NCBI GenBank assembly: GCA_003565195.1
Contig: PXCX01000229.1
Span: forward strand, 1 to 12,488
Direction of reading: 5' to 3'
Source of the DNA: PVC group bacterium
Lineage (GTDB): Bacteria; Verrucomicrobiota; Kiritimatiellia; CAIKKV01; PXCX01
DNA: 12,488 nt
Shown in pieces: positions 1 to 6,226 of this stretch. A model generated the notes under the pieces. It made no database searches. It saw only the letters and a list, made by a program, of their open reading frames with translations, and was not told the DNA's origin. Both the position numbers and the translations under genes were made by a program. The first letter of the stretch is position 1. The number at the start of each line of letters is the position of its first letter.

Positions 1-228
1 GAACCGGCACAGTTCGCGCACCTGGTTCTCGTCGGTGACATCGCAGGTCAGCCCGCGAATATCGCCGAGTGCCTCCAGTTCAGCGACGGTTTTTTCCAGT
101 GACGGCGCTTGAACATCGGCGAGCACGACGCGTGCGCCTTCTTGAAGTAATCGTTCCGCAATCGCCCGGCCCAACCCCTGAGCGGCGCCGGTTACAATTG
201 CCGGTCGGTTTCGTAACGGTAGGGTCAT
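1..228 (-). CDS. SDR family NAD(P)-dependent oxidoreductase, partial (N-terminal 76 residues)
   Basis: This is the N-terminal 76 residues of a short-chain dehydrogenase/reductase; the rest lies beyond the left edge. The Rossmann glycine motif TGAAQGLG (residues 13-20) matches the SDR TGxxxGxG signature, followed by GARVVLADV with Asp38 at the end of strand beta-2, which usually favours NAD(H) over NADP(H). CDVTD at 62-66 matches the conserved Asp that contacts the adenine ring. The catalytic Ser-Tyr-Lys lies outside the window, so the substrate cannot be guessed. The start is the ATG at 228, with GGAG six bases upstream; an in-frame ATG at 240 would add four residues but has no such site. The start overlaps the TGA of the upstream PHP gene as ATGA, implying translational coupling and a shared pathway. 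Confidence 0.9.
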   Translation of the reverse strand, partial: MTLPLRNRPAIVTGAAQGLGRAIAERLLQEGARVVLADVQAPSLEKTVAELEALGDIRGLTCDVTDENQVRELCRF

Positions 229-1577
229 GGTAAACTCCATGTTTTTTGGCGCACTGAAGTCTGGATCCGGTCAAGCGCGTTTACCGGACCGGCCGCCGTC
301 AAGTGCGCGGAATGCGCGGCGGTCAGCGGAGGTAAAGCGCCGACTGCGGCAAAAAAAGTGTTTTGTTGACTGCGATCGTTGTTGAAATCGGCGGCAACAT
401 GAGGGTCGCAATAGGCATAATCGGCGTAACGACTCAGGATGCTTTGACCGATCATTATCCGGGCGCCGGTGAGGAAGCCATCCGCGAAATCCTTGAGGAC
501 CGGGCCATGTAAATCATCGTAAAACGGCTGGCCGTCCTTGTTCATTTCCGTGCCGATATAAATCGGCATGTTCATGGTTTCCGCCGTGGCGACAAATTTG
601 TGCAGATGGCCGATTTTTCGTCGGCTTTCGGTTTTGTCGGCGATATTCCAGTTCCGGTCCGGAACGATGTTGACCGCGGCGACGCCCTTTTCGCGTAAAC
701 ATTCCAGCATAATCGCCGGGTCGCGTTCGCCCTCGCTCTCGCCGTCAAGCCAGGTCGCCATCGGGACCGCACGACATTCCAAAACCCATTGCGCGAATTC
801 GTCTACGGTTGGGAACATGGCAGGTGTCGGTGTCTCGTAAGCCAGACCGCCTCGTTTGATCAGCTTTGAGCGGACCGCATCTTCCATAGCAGGCTGGTTC
901 TTTTGCAAGGCCTGTATCTCGGTTGTTGAGTTCTGAAGAATCTCTCCCCAGAGCCGGTTTGCCGCAGTGGATCCCATCGCGGCCGCCTTGCGGCAATACG
1001 CGCGGATAATATGCCGTTCGGTCGGACAATCACCCGGCGAAAGCGGTGCCACATCATTGTTGTAATCCAGACTTAATGCCGGGATCCGTTGGTTGATGCG
1101 CTCAACCAAATCCAGGTTGCGCCGGGATGCCCGGTCACGCAAGGTTTGTAATGTCCTGTCAACCGGCGAGTTTGCGGCTAAAGCCTTGCCAAAACCGGCG
1201 CCCATGATATACGTGATTCCCGGTTCGCCGGGGGAATTTATTTCCGTGCCGGCATATTCTTCAAAATATGCCCGCGTTTCCAAACTGACGGCCGATCGTA
1301 AACCGAGGCGGCGTCCGGCATTCAGGAATTCTTCCAAGCCGTCAAGCACATCGAAATCGCATAACCCCGCCGCATATAACCCGTGCCGACGCGCATCCCA
1401 TGCCAGTCGGGTAGGGGATGCGTCCGCCGCGTTGAAAGAAAAAAACGAATGTAAATGCATGTTTACGTGCGAACCTGTTGGCGGCAGCTCCGTTTGCGCG
1501 ATGATTTCGTCCAACGCCTCGCTACGTACGGCAGGATCAAACGCATTCAACCGTTCAATACAATCGTAGTGTGTCAT
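225..1577 (-). CDS. PHP-domain protein, divergent, 450 aa
   Basis: This appears to be a PHP-fold protein, a family of metal-dependent phosphoesterases and related hydrolases. PHP motif I is clear: N39-M-H41-L-H43-S-F-F-S47 fits [DN]xHxHxxxS. The second motif, normally TDHD, reads C73-D74-F75-D76, so the usual metal-binding His is Phe. Possible later ligands are Glu100 (SLE), His324/His326 (GHLH) and Glu344 (GTEMN). The protein is longer than a minimal PHP domain, with a charged helical middle (about 140-245). No signal peptide or membrane segment is visible. The ATG at 1577 is preceded only by a purine-rich AAGAAAAG stretch as a weak ribosome site. It is the first gene of a two-gene unit with the SDR, overlapping it by ATGA. 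PHP homology is fairly secure; the reaction is unknown. A role in degrading a sugar or phosphorylated compound together with the SDR is only inference. Confidence 0.85.
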   Translation of the reverse strand: MTHYDCIERLNAFDPAVRSEALDEIIAQTELPPTGSHVNMHLHSFFSFNAADASPTRLAWDARRHGLYAAGLCDFDVLDGLEEFLNAGRRLGLRSAVSLETRAYFEEYAGTEINSPGEPGITYIMGAGFGKALAANSPVDRTLQTLRDRASRRNLDLVERINQRIPALSLDYNNDVAPLSPGDCPTERHIIRAYCRKAAAMGSTAANRLWGEILQNSTTEIQALQKNQPAMEDAVRSKLIKRGGLAYETPTPAMFPTVDEFAQWVLECRAVPMATWLDGESEGERDPAIMLECLREKGVAAVNIVPDRNWNIADKTESRRKIGHLHKFVATAETMNMPIYIGTEMNKDGQPFYDDLHGPVLKDFADGFLTGARIMIGQSILSRYADYAYCDPHVAADFNNDRSQQNTFFAAVGALPPLTAAHSAHLTAAGPVNALDRIQTSVRQKTWSLP

Positions 1578-1599
1578 GATGTCTTTTCTTCTTTGCTTT

Positions 1600-1612
1600 A
1601 TTTAACATAATA
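1600..1612 (+). other. dif-like half-site (XerD-side match)
   Basis: ATTTAACATAATA is identical, from memory, to the first 13 bases of the E. coli dif site read in reverse complement. That covers the whole 11-base XerD-binding arm and two bases of the central region. The bases beyond it (1613-1627) do not resemble a XerC arm, so this is at best a half-site or a diverged dif. It lies about 440 bases upstream of a Xer recombinase gene and overlaps the predicted -10 box of the PHP promoter, which is a simpler explanation for the AT-rich match. Confidence 0.25.
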
Positions 1613-1634
1613 CCAGTCCAACGGGATAATTCAA
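1607..1634 (-). promoter_or_regulatory. Predicted promoter of the PHP-SDR operon
   Basis: Read on the minus strand, there is a -35-like TTGAAT (1634-1629), a 16-base spacer and a -10 box TATTAT (1612-1607). TGG directly precedes the -10, making it an extended TGn type. Transcription would start near 1600 and give a leader of about 22 bases before the ATG at 1577. Predicted by eye only. Confidence 0.5.
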
Positions 1635-1648
1635 TTAATTTTTACAAC

Positions 1649-1677
1649 TTGCCGTTTATCATTGCTTGTGTTAGAAT
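1649..1677 (+). promoter_or_regulatory. Predicted promoter of the lipoprotein-xer unit; transcript possibly leaderless
   Basis: TTGCCG (1649-1654), a 17-base spacer and TAGAAT (1672-1677) form a good sigma-70-type promoter, with TGT at 1669-1671 giving an extended -10. The expected start of transcription is about 1683-1685, on or next to the ATG at 1685. No Shine-Dalgarno sequence precedes that ATG, in line with a leaderless message. It stands back-to-back with the PHP promoter, with 14 bases between the two -35 boxes. Confidence 0.5.
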
Positions 1678-1684
1678 CAGTCCC

Positions 1685-2014
1685 ATGAAATCGATCACAG
1701 TTTTCACAATTTTGTTGACCGTTTTGTTGATAGGGAACGCCTGTCGGCAGCGGGATATCCAGACGGTGACGATCGAGGTACCGCAATTGCAGGGACAGGA
1801 ATGCAAACAGTTGTTGCGTGAGGTCGTTTCGGCCATGAATGGGGTGCGGACCGCTGATTTAGTGGTAGAAACGGGATCCGTTACCGTGACGTATGACAGC
1901 ATGCGGTTGGCTTTGAAAAACCTTGAATACGCCATTGCCGGCACGGGATTCCAAGCCAACGAAATCCCCGCGGATCCGAAGGCGCGCGAACGGTTGCCGG
2001 AACTTTGCCGCTGA
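1685..2014 (+). CDS. Putative lipoprotein with an HMA-like (heavy-metal-associated) domain
   Basis: This encodes a 109-residue protein. Residues 1-20 form a short basic start, a hydrophobic stretch (ITVFTILLTVLLI) and Cys20, consistent with a lipoprotein signal, although the lipobox (GNAC) is not ideal. The rest (about 27-93) follows the beta-alpha-beta-beta-alpha-beta outline of HMA/CopZ-type domains: TVTIEV, a helix, MNGV in the place of the usual GV turn, GSVTVTY, a second helix and a final GTGF. The metal loop is degenerate: where MxCxxC is expected there is LQGQEC, keeping only Cys40. It may therefore bind metal weakly or serve another role. The ATG at 1685 was preferred because the signal sequence begins there; an in-frame TTG at 1649 lies inside the predicted promoter. 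The Xer gene follows after 37 bases, an unusual partner. Domain assignment is moderate; function is unknown. Confidence 0.7.
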   Translation: MKSITVFTILLTVLLIGNACRQRDIQTVTIEVPQLQGQECKQLLREVVSAMNGVRTADLVVETGSVTVTYDSMRLALKNLEYAIAGTGFQANEIPADPKARERLPELCR

Positions 2015-2051
2015 TTCGATTCGGTAACCCGAGATGTAAGGACCGATCCGC

Positions 2052-2939
2052 ATGCATGCGCTGGTGGATATCTTTCTGGATTACGTCGCGTTGGAATGTG
2101 GGTTGTCGGCCAACACACTGACGGCTTATGGCGCCGATTTGACGCGTTTTTTTGAGTTCCTTCAAAGCCGCGGGGTCACATCGGTCAATGCGGTTACCCG
2201 CGATCATATTCTCGATTATTTGCATAGGGAACGTGAGCGCGGACTGAGTATCCACAGCGTGTCGCGCCATTTTGTCAGTATCCGTGTCCTTTTCAGATTC
2301 CTGCATCGCGAAAATTATCTGGCCCACAATATCGTTGCGGTCATGGATACGCCGCGGTTGTGGAAGTTGTTGCCGGGGACCTTGTCTGAAAGCGATATAG
2401 ACAAGCTGTTGGCGGCGCCGGTGGGCGACAGCCCTTATGCGGTACGGGATCGCACCCTGCTGAACCTCATGTATGCGACGGGCATGCGTGTTTCCGAGGT
2501 TGCCCAGTTGACCTTGGAGGATTTGCATATGGATTCCAATTACGTGCGCTGTCTCGGTAAAGGGAACAAGGTACGCGTAATTCCTTTTGGAACGCCGACC
2601 GCGCGTCTGCTGCGTATTTATCTGGCCGATACACGACCTCAATTCGTGCGTGATCCTGCGCAACGTCATGTGTTCCTGACCCGCCGCGGCAAGGGATTTT
2701 CACGAAAAAGTATATGGGCCCTAATTCGCGCCCACGCGCGCGCGGTGCTAATCGATAAGCCGGTATCGCCGCATACCTTGCGGCATTCATTTGCAAGTCA
2801 TCTGCTGGCGCATGGCGCCTCGTTACGGATAATTCAGGAAATGCTGGGGCATGCCGACATTGCGACGACCCAGGTGTATACCCATGTCGATGTTTCCCGG
2901 CTCAAGAGCGTACATCACCAATTTCATCCACGCGGTTGA
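2052..2939 (+). CDS. Tyrosine recombinase XerC/XerD
   Basis: This is a complete 295-residue site-specific recombinase of the Xer type, whose members resolve chromosome dimers at dif with FtsK. The N-terminal SAM-like core-binding domain covers about 1-88. The catalytic domain keeps every active residue: Arg146 (GMRVSE), Lys170 (GKGNK), His241 and Arg244 (HTLRHSFASHL), His267 (LGH) and nucleophile Tyr276 (VYTH). The length matches E. coli XerC/XerD (298 residues). XerD is slightly favoured by the overall pattern, but C and D cannot be separated safely by eye. The ATG at 2052 has an AAGGA ribosome site nine bases upstream. It shares a strand with the small lipoprotein gene and is probably cotranscribed with it. 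No neighbouring integron, phage or transposon genes are seen, so a housekeeping role is more likely than a mobile one. Confidence 0.95.
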   Translation: MHALVDIFLDYVALECGLSANTLTAYGADLTRFFEFLQSRGVTSVNAVTRDHILDYLHRERERGLSIHSVSRHFVSIRVLFRFLHRENYLAHNIVAVMDTPRLWKLLPGTLSESDIDKLLAAPVGDSPYAVRDRTLLNLMYATGMRVSEVAQLTLEDLHMDSNYVRCLGKGNKVRVIPFGTPTARLLRIYLADTRPQFVRDPAQRHVFLTRRGKGFSRKSIWALIRAHARAVLIDKPVSPHTLRHSFASHLLAHGASLRIIQEMLGHADIATTQVYTHVDVSRLKSVHHQFHPRG

Positions 2940-2964
2940 TCGAACAGCAGAATGTCCGTCGCTG

Positions 2965-3020
2965 CCTTGGATACCGCCAAATCGGGAGATGTATGCGTTT
3001 AATCCCAAGGTGTTATCCAA
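2965..3020 (+). repeat. Competing inverted repeats in the xer-to-URO-D gap
   Basis: CCTTGG (2965-2970) can pair with CCAAGG (3005-3010), while the overlapping TTGGATA (2967-2973) can pair with TATCCAA (3014-3020). The two pairings exclude each other. GGGA/TCCC (2984-2987/3003-3006) can nest inside the second. No T-tract follows, so this does not look like an intrinsic terminator. The rest of the 2940-3105 gap shows no gene or RNA that I recognise. Confidence 0.3.
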
Positions 3021-3067
3021 TTCAGGATGCCAGCCATGTGTGATGTTTGCCTGCGCAGCATCCACGT

Positions 3068-3096
3068 TTGACATAACGCTCGATTAAGATTAAATT
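3068..3096 (+). promoter_or_regulatory. Predicted promoter of the URO-D/Gfo/QueG-like unit
   Basis: A perfect consensus -35 TTGACA (3068-3073) is followed by a 17-base spacer and TAAATT (3091-3096), or by a 16-base spacer and TTAAAT (3090-3095). The -10 is imperfect, but the region is strongly AT-rich. Transcription would start near 3102-3103, just before the ATG at 3106. Confidence 0.5.
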
Positions 3097-3105
3097 TTGA
3101 ATTCT

Positions 3106-3171
3106 ATGTGCCATACCAATCCATACTCAAGGAAGTCCAGGTTTCGCAAGCCTGGCAATGTGCGATCATGA
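3106..3171 (+). other. Possible 21-codon leader ORF coupled to the URO-D-like gene
   Basis: An ATG at 3106 opens a 21-codon frame (MCHTNPYSRKSRFRKPGNVRS). Its TGA (3169-3171) overlaps the ATG at 3168 of the URO-D-like gene as ATGA. The peptide is basic (six Arg/Lys) with a single Cys. There is no ribosome site, but the predicted transcript would begin only three or four bases before the ATG, allowing leaderless translation. It may be a chance ORF. Confidence 0.2.
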
Positions 3172-4310
3172 TGCAATCCAAAGAACAATCAGTCCAACCT
3201 ATATCATCGGTAACACGGGATACGTTCAATCGGAATTGGGAACGTACGCACACCGCAATCGCAAGCCGACCTCTGACCTTTTGCAACGACTTTCCTTCCA
3301 TTGCCCGGCGATGGGAGGCGTGGTGGCGGTTTGAGGCCGACCGGCCACTGTTGATCGGGGCTGTCCCCAAACGTCACGACATCCGTTGGGATAAGGGGTT
3401 TGAACTATTGGGACGGCCCGCGGAATGGCTGGCACTGCGGCGTCGGCAGCTTGAAGCCTGCCATTGGGTCGATGCCTGTGTGCCGTCCATTCGCATTGAT
3501 CTTGGACCGGTAGCTCCCGCCGCGTTTCTGGGTGCCGAACTTCACGTTGCGGAAACGGAGCAGACCGTTTGGCATAAGCCGTTGCTCGAAAATCTGCCGG
3601 CGACTGCGCCGTGTTTCGACCCGCAAAACCGTTGGTGGCGAATTGTGCATGAATTGACGCGGGTCACGGCCAGGGATGCCGCCGGTCATTATCTGGTTTG
3701 CTTGCCGGACCTTTCAAGCGTAGTCGACATCTTGGCCAGTCTGCGCGGTACGGAACCCCTTTTGCTGGACTTGATCGATCATCCGGAACAGTTCCTGCAG
3801 GTGGCCAACGGTCTGATTGATGCATGGGAGGAAATGTTTCGCGGTCTGGCGAGCGCCATTATTGAGTATGGCGCCGGCATCACCACCTGGTTGCGGGCTT
3901 GGTCCAACCGACCTTATACAGTGCCTGCGTGCGATTTTAATGCCTTGATCGGTCCCGATACGTTTGGGGCGGTTTGCCTGCCGGGTCTTGAAGACCAGTC
4001 CCGCCGGGTAGGCCGCATGGTGTTTCACCTTGATGGACCCGATGCCGCCCGCCATGCGGACGCCCTAGCTGCTTCGCCGGCGATCGACGCCCTGCAGTTT
4101 ACGCCGGGAGCCGGCACGCCGTCGGCGTTGGCCCAATTGGAGATGCTGCGGCGCATTCAGGCTGCCGGGAAACCGTTGCTGCTGGGTTGTCCGGTAAATG
4201 AAGTTCCCACGCTGGCCGAAAAGCTGGATCCGCGCGGACTGGCATTGATGCCAGACGGGATCAGATCAGCGCGCCAGGCAGACGATCTGTTGCGGATATT
4301 GACAGGTTGA
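3168..4310 (+). CDS. Uroporphyrinogen decarboxylase (URO-D)-like protein, uncharacterised subfamily
   Basis: This 380-residue protein (400 if the GTG at 3108 is used) resembles the URO-D superfamily, which holds uroporphyrinogen decarboxylase and the corrinoid methyltransferases MtaA/MtbA/CmuA. Features typical of an uncharacterised branch (numbering from 3168) are an aromatic N-terminal block WEAWWRFEADRPLL (49-62), IRIDLGP (108-114), CDFNALIGPDTF (255-266), CLPGLEDQSRR (270-280), the motif VFHLDGPDAARH (285-296) and LQFTPGAGTPS (309-319). Such proteins are not heme enzymes as far as I know, and their substrate is unknown. No start has a clear ribosome site. ATG 3168 was chosen over GTG 3108 because nothing resembling the family precedes residue 40 and because of its ATGA overlap with a short leader ORF. 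It is the first gene of a three-gene unit, with the oxidoreductase 53 bases downstream. Superfamily likely; function open. Confidence 0.8.
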   Translation: MMQSKEQSVQPISSVTRDTFNRNWERTHTAIASRPLTFCNDFPSIARRWEAWWRFEADRPLLIGAVPKRHDIRWDKGFELLGRPAEWLALRRRQLEACHWVDACVPSIRIDLGPVAPAAFLGAELHVAETEQTVWHKPLLENLPATAPCFDPQNRWWRIVHELTRVTARDAAGHYLVCLPDLSSVVDILASLRGTEPLLLDLIDHPEQFLQVANGLIDAWEEMFRGLASAIIEYGAGITTWLRAWSNRPYTVPACDFNALIGPDTFGAVCLPGLEDQSRRVGRMVFHLDGPDAARHADALAASPAIDALQFTPGAGTPSALAQLEMLRRIQAAGKPLLLGCPVNEVPTLAEKLDPRGLALMPDGIRSARQADDLLRILTG

Positions 4311-4363
4311 AGAATTTCAGCAATAACATGGGATTTCGGATGATACGGAAAGGATGACGAATC

Positions 4364-5299
4364 ATGGAAGTCAAGGTGTTGAAGTTGGGTATCATCGGAT
4401 TGAGCGAAGGGAATGGCCATCCGTATTCTTGGTCAGCGATCATTAACGGCGATTACGATACGGCTGGTATGCGGGAATGCGGTTATCCGGTGATTCCGGA
4501 ATATTTGGGTGCCAACCGCGATACGCTCGGGATCGATTATGCGCGGGTAACCCATATTTGGACCCAGAAACGTTCGCTTTCGGAACATGTTGCCCGTGTT
4601 TCCCGGATCGAGACCGTGGTAGATAATATGGAGGATATGATTGGCAAGGTGGACGCGGTGTTGCTGGCGAGGGACGATCCCGAAAATCATGTGGCGATGG
4701 CGAAACCGTTTATCGAGGCGGATGTGCCCATTTTTATCGATAAACCGCTGGCCTTCTGCCGGGCCGATCTCGATTGGTTTAGTGAACAGGTCCAGGCCGG
4801 TAAATTCATCATGTCCAGCTCGGCCTTGCGATATTCGGCCGGCGTTCAGACCCATCGCGCCGAGGTGTCCGCTTTGGGTTCATTGCAAATGGCGATTGCT
4901 GTCGGTCAGAAAGATTTGCGCAAATACGCCGTCCATCAACTCGAAGGCATGCTCTCGTTGCTAGACGATCCTAAAATTGTATCGGCGCGGCATGTCAGTC
5001 AGACCAGCGGCAAGGACATTCTGTATTTCGAATTTGAAACCGGGATGCTGGGCATGGTTGCGGTTTTCAAAGACATCATTGGCAGCGAACTGAATGTTTA
5101 CGGCGAGCAGGGAATGCTTTCCGTCTCACACGGCGGCGCCTATCCGGCGTTTCGAACGCATATCGTGGAAACCATCCATTCTTTCCGCGCCGGTAAACCG
5201 AGGTTGCCGTTTGAAAAGACCTGGAACGTGATTGCCGCCTTGTGCGCCGCACGTGCTAGTCTGGAAAACGGTGGGAAAAGCGTGGAAATCAAACGTTAA
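4364..5299 (+). CDS. Gfo/Idh/MocA family oxidoreductase, atypical
   Basis: This 311-residue protein is probably a Gfo/Idh/MocA-type NAD(P)-dependent dehydrogenase, a family acting mostly on sugars, inositols and their derivatives. The N-terminal Rossmann half starts KLGIIGLSEGNGHP (7-20), where the usual GxGxxG loop is replaced by GLSEGNGHP. DAVLLARDDPENHVAMA (97-113) is the typical strand-helix before IDKPLA (125-130), which corresponds to the family EKP motif with its substrate/cofactor Lys127. His191 (VHQLEGML) may fill the catalytic His position. The C-terminal half (about 155-311) is beta-rich and shorter than usual; family members are commonly 330-390 residues. The ATG at 4364 has an AAAGGA ribosome site nine bases upstream. 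It lies between the URO-D-like and QueG-like genes, probably in one operon. Family call fairly firm; substrate unknown and cofactor use uncertain because of the altered loop. Confidence 0.82.
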   Translation: MEVKVLKLGIIGLSEGNGHPYSWSAIINGDYDTAGMRECGYPVIPEYLGANRDTLGIDYARVTHIWTQKRSLSEHVARVSRIETVVDNMEDMIGKVDAVLLARDDPENHVAMAKPFIEADVPIFIDKPLAFCRADLDWFSEQVQAGKFIMSSSALRYSAGVQTHRAEVSALGSLQMAIAVGQKDLRKYAVHQLEGMLSLLDDPKIVSARHVSQTSGKDILYFEFETGMLGMVAVFKDIIGSELNVYGEQGMLSVSHGGAYPAFRTHIVETIHSFRAGKPRLPFEKTWNVIAALCAARASLENGGKSVEIKR

Positions 5300-5314
5300 C
5301 CACTCCCGACACAC

Positions 5315-6226
5315 ATGCTGGCGGACAAAATAAAAAAACTGGCGGCCGATGTGGGTTATGTTGACTGCGGTATTGCATCGCTGGAGCCCTTTACTGAGTT
5401 TGCGGACGCCATCGAAAGCCGCTGCCGGGAATTTCCGGCAGCGGCTGATGAATACGGGAAAATGCGCGCGCGCGCGTTTCCGCAACGTCATAATCCGTGG
5501 TCCAGGTCATTGGTGGTTTGTATCCATTGGTATGGCAAATACAAGATCCCGGAAACGATATCCAAAGGCATCGGACGATCGTACCTGTTTGACCGACGAT
5601 ACCGGGAATGTTTGGATTATAACCTTCCCGAACGGATGAAATACGGCATGCAACAACTCGGCTTGCGCGTCCGGCGCGGTGGCGTACCCGACCGTTGGGC
5701 TGCCGTGCGTGCCGGCGTTGCCCGGTTCGGACGCAACAATTTTGCCTATAGCGAACGATACGGGTCATGGATCAATATCGAGCCGTTTCTAGTGGATGCG
5801 GCATTGCCCTGCGATCGGCCGGCCCGCGAGCTTGCCTGTCCGGAATCCTGCAATCTCTGCGTTGAGACATGCCCGAGCAAGGCCTTGCAGCGACCGTTAT
5901 GTATGCGTTACGACCACTGTATCGCGTATCTGACCTATAAGGCGCCGGAACCGATCGAACCGGTATTGTGGCGGTCAATGGGACCCTGGATATACGGGTG
6001 TGATCAATGTCAACTTGTTTGTCCTTTGAACGCCGGTAAATGGTGCGAAAGAGAAAGCGCGGACTGGCTGGAAAATATGGCACCGTATCTGTCCAACAAG
6101 GCCTTGGCGGAGATTGATGAGAAAACGTTCCGTGAGATCGTGCAGCCGGTGTTCTGGTATATCCCGCCGGACGGCGTGGAACGTTGGCGACAGAACGTGC
6201 GACGTGCCGAACAATCAGCCGTTTAG
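5315..6226 (+). CDS. QueG-like (epoxyqueuosine reductase-related) double [4Fe-4S] protein
   Basis: This 303-residue protein has the C-terminal pattern of epoxyqueuosine reductase QueG, a cobalamin-dependent enzyme that makes queuosine in tRNA. Cys175/179/182/186 (CPESCNLCVETCP) and Cys202/229/232/236 (HCIAYLTYKAPEPI, then YGCDQCQLVCPLN) would hold two [4Fe-4S] clusters, and these segments are very close to QueG. The QueG cofactor-site region is looser: PDRWAAVRAGVARFGRNNF (125-143) stands for the usual D-APVLEKxxAxxAGLGxxGKN segment, with Asp126 kept but the Glu-Lys pair lost. It is about 75 residues shorter than E. coli QueG (379). The ATG at 5315 lacks a ribosome site and follows the oxidoreductase stop after 15 bases. 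The gene carries a strong hairpin (5417-5446) and a 13-base GC run (5464-5476), and its stop overlaps the end of the opposite fmt gene. It may be a true QueG or a paralogue serving its operon. Confidence 0.85.
   Translation: MLADKIKKLAADVGYVDCGIASLEPFTEFADAIESRCREFPAAADEYGKMRARAFPQRHNPWSRSLVVCIHWYGKYKIPETISKGIGRSYLFDRRYRECLDYNLPERMKYGMQQLGLRVRRGGVPDRWAAVRAGVARFGRNNFAYSERYGSWINIEPFLVDAALPCDRPARELACPESCNLCVETCPSKALQRPLCMRYDHCIAYLTYKAPEPIEPVLWRSMGPWIYGCDQCQLVCPLNAGKWCERESADWLENMAPYLSNKALAEIDEKTFREIVQPVFWYIPPDGVERWRQNVRRAEQSAV
5417..5446 (+). repeat. Perfect 12-bp GC-rich hairpin inside the QueG-like gene
   Basis: AGCCGCTGCCGG (5417-5428) and CCGGCAGCGGCT (5435-5446) are exact reverse complements around a six-base loop, GAATTT. 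Ten of the 12 pairs are G-C. It lies about 100 bases into the coding sequence, in codons 35-44, and no T-tract follows. No second copy was noticed in the window. Confidence 0.85.

Noticed and set aside
1093..1569. Plus-strand 158-residue open frame opposite the PHP gene
   Set aside because: Antisense shadow: rich in Arg/Ser/Ala, no family resemblance, and the opposite strand carries the PHP motif and coupling to the SDR.
1618..1630. Ten-base string ACGGGATAAT near the PHP promoter that recurs inverted at 8918-8927 near the ROK promoter
   Set aside because: Shared 10-mers are expected many times by chance in 12.5 kb, and the positions relative to the promoters differ.
2823..3074. Minus-strand 83-residue open frame across the xer end and the following gap
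   Set aside because: Most of it is antisense to the conserved C-terminus of the recombinase; no ribosome site and no recognisable protein pattern.
3341..3360. GCCACTG-like string resembling the B12-box of cobalamin riboswitches
   Set aside because: It lies inside the URO-D-like coding region, with no supporting helices around it.
5464..5476. Alternating GC run (13 bases), with 10-base runs at 2735-2744, 8277-8286 and 8579-8588
   Set aside because: All lie in coding sequence, mostly as Arg/Ala codons in GC-rich DNA. No sign of a frameshift or phase variation was found.
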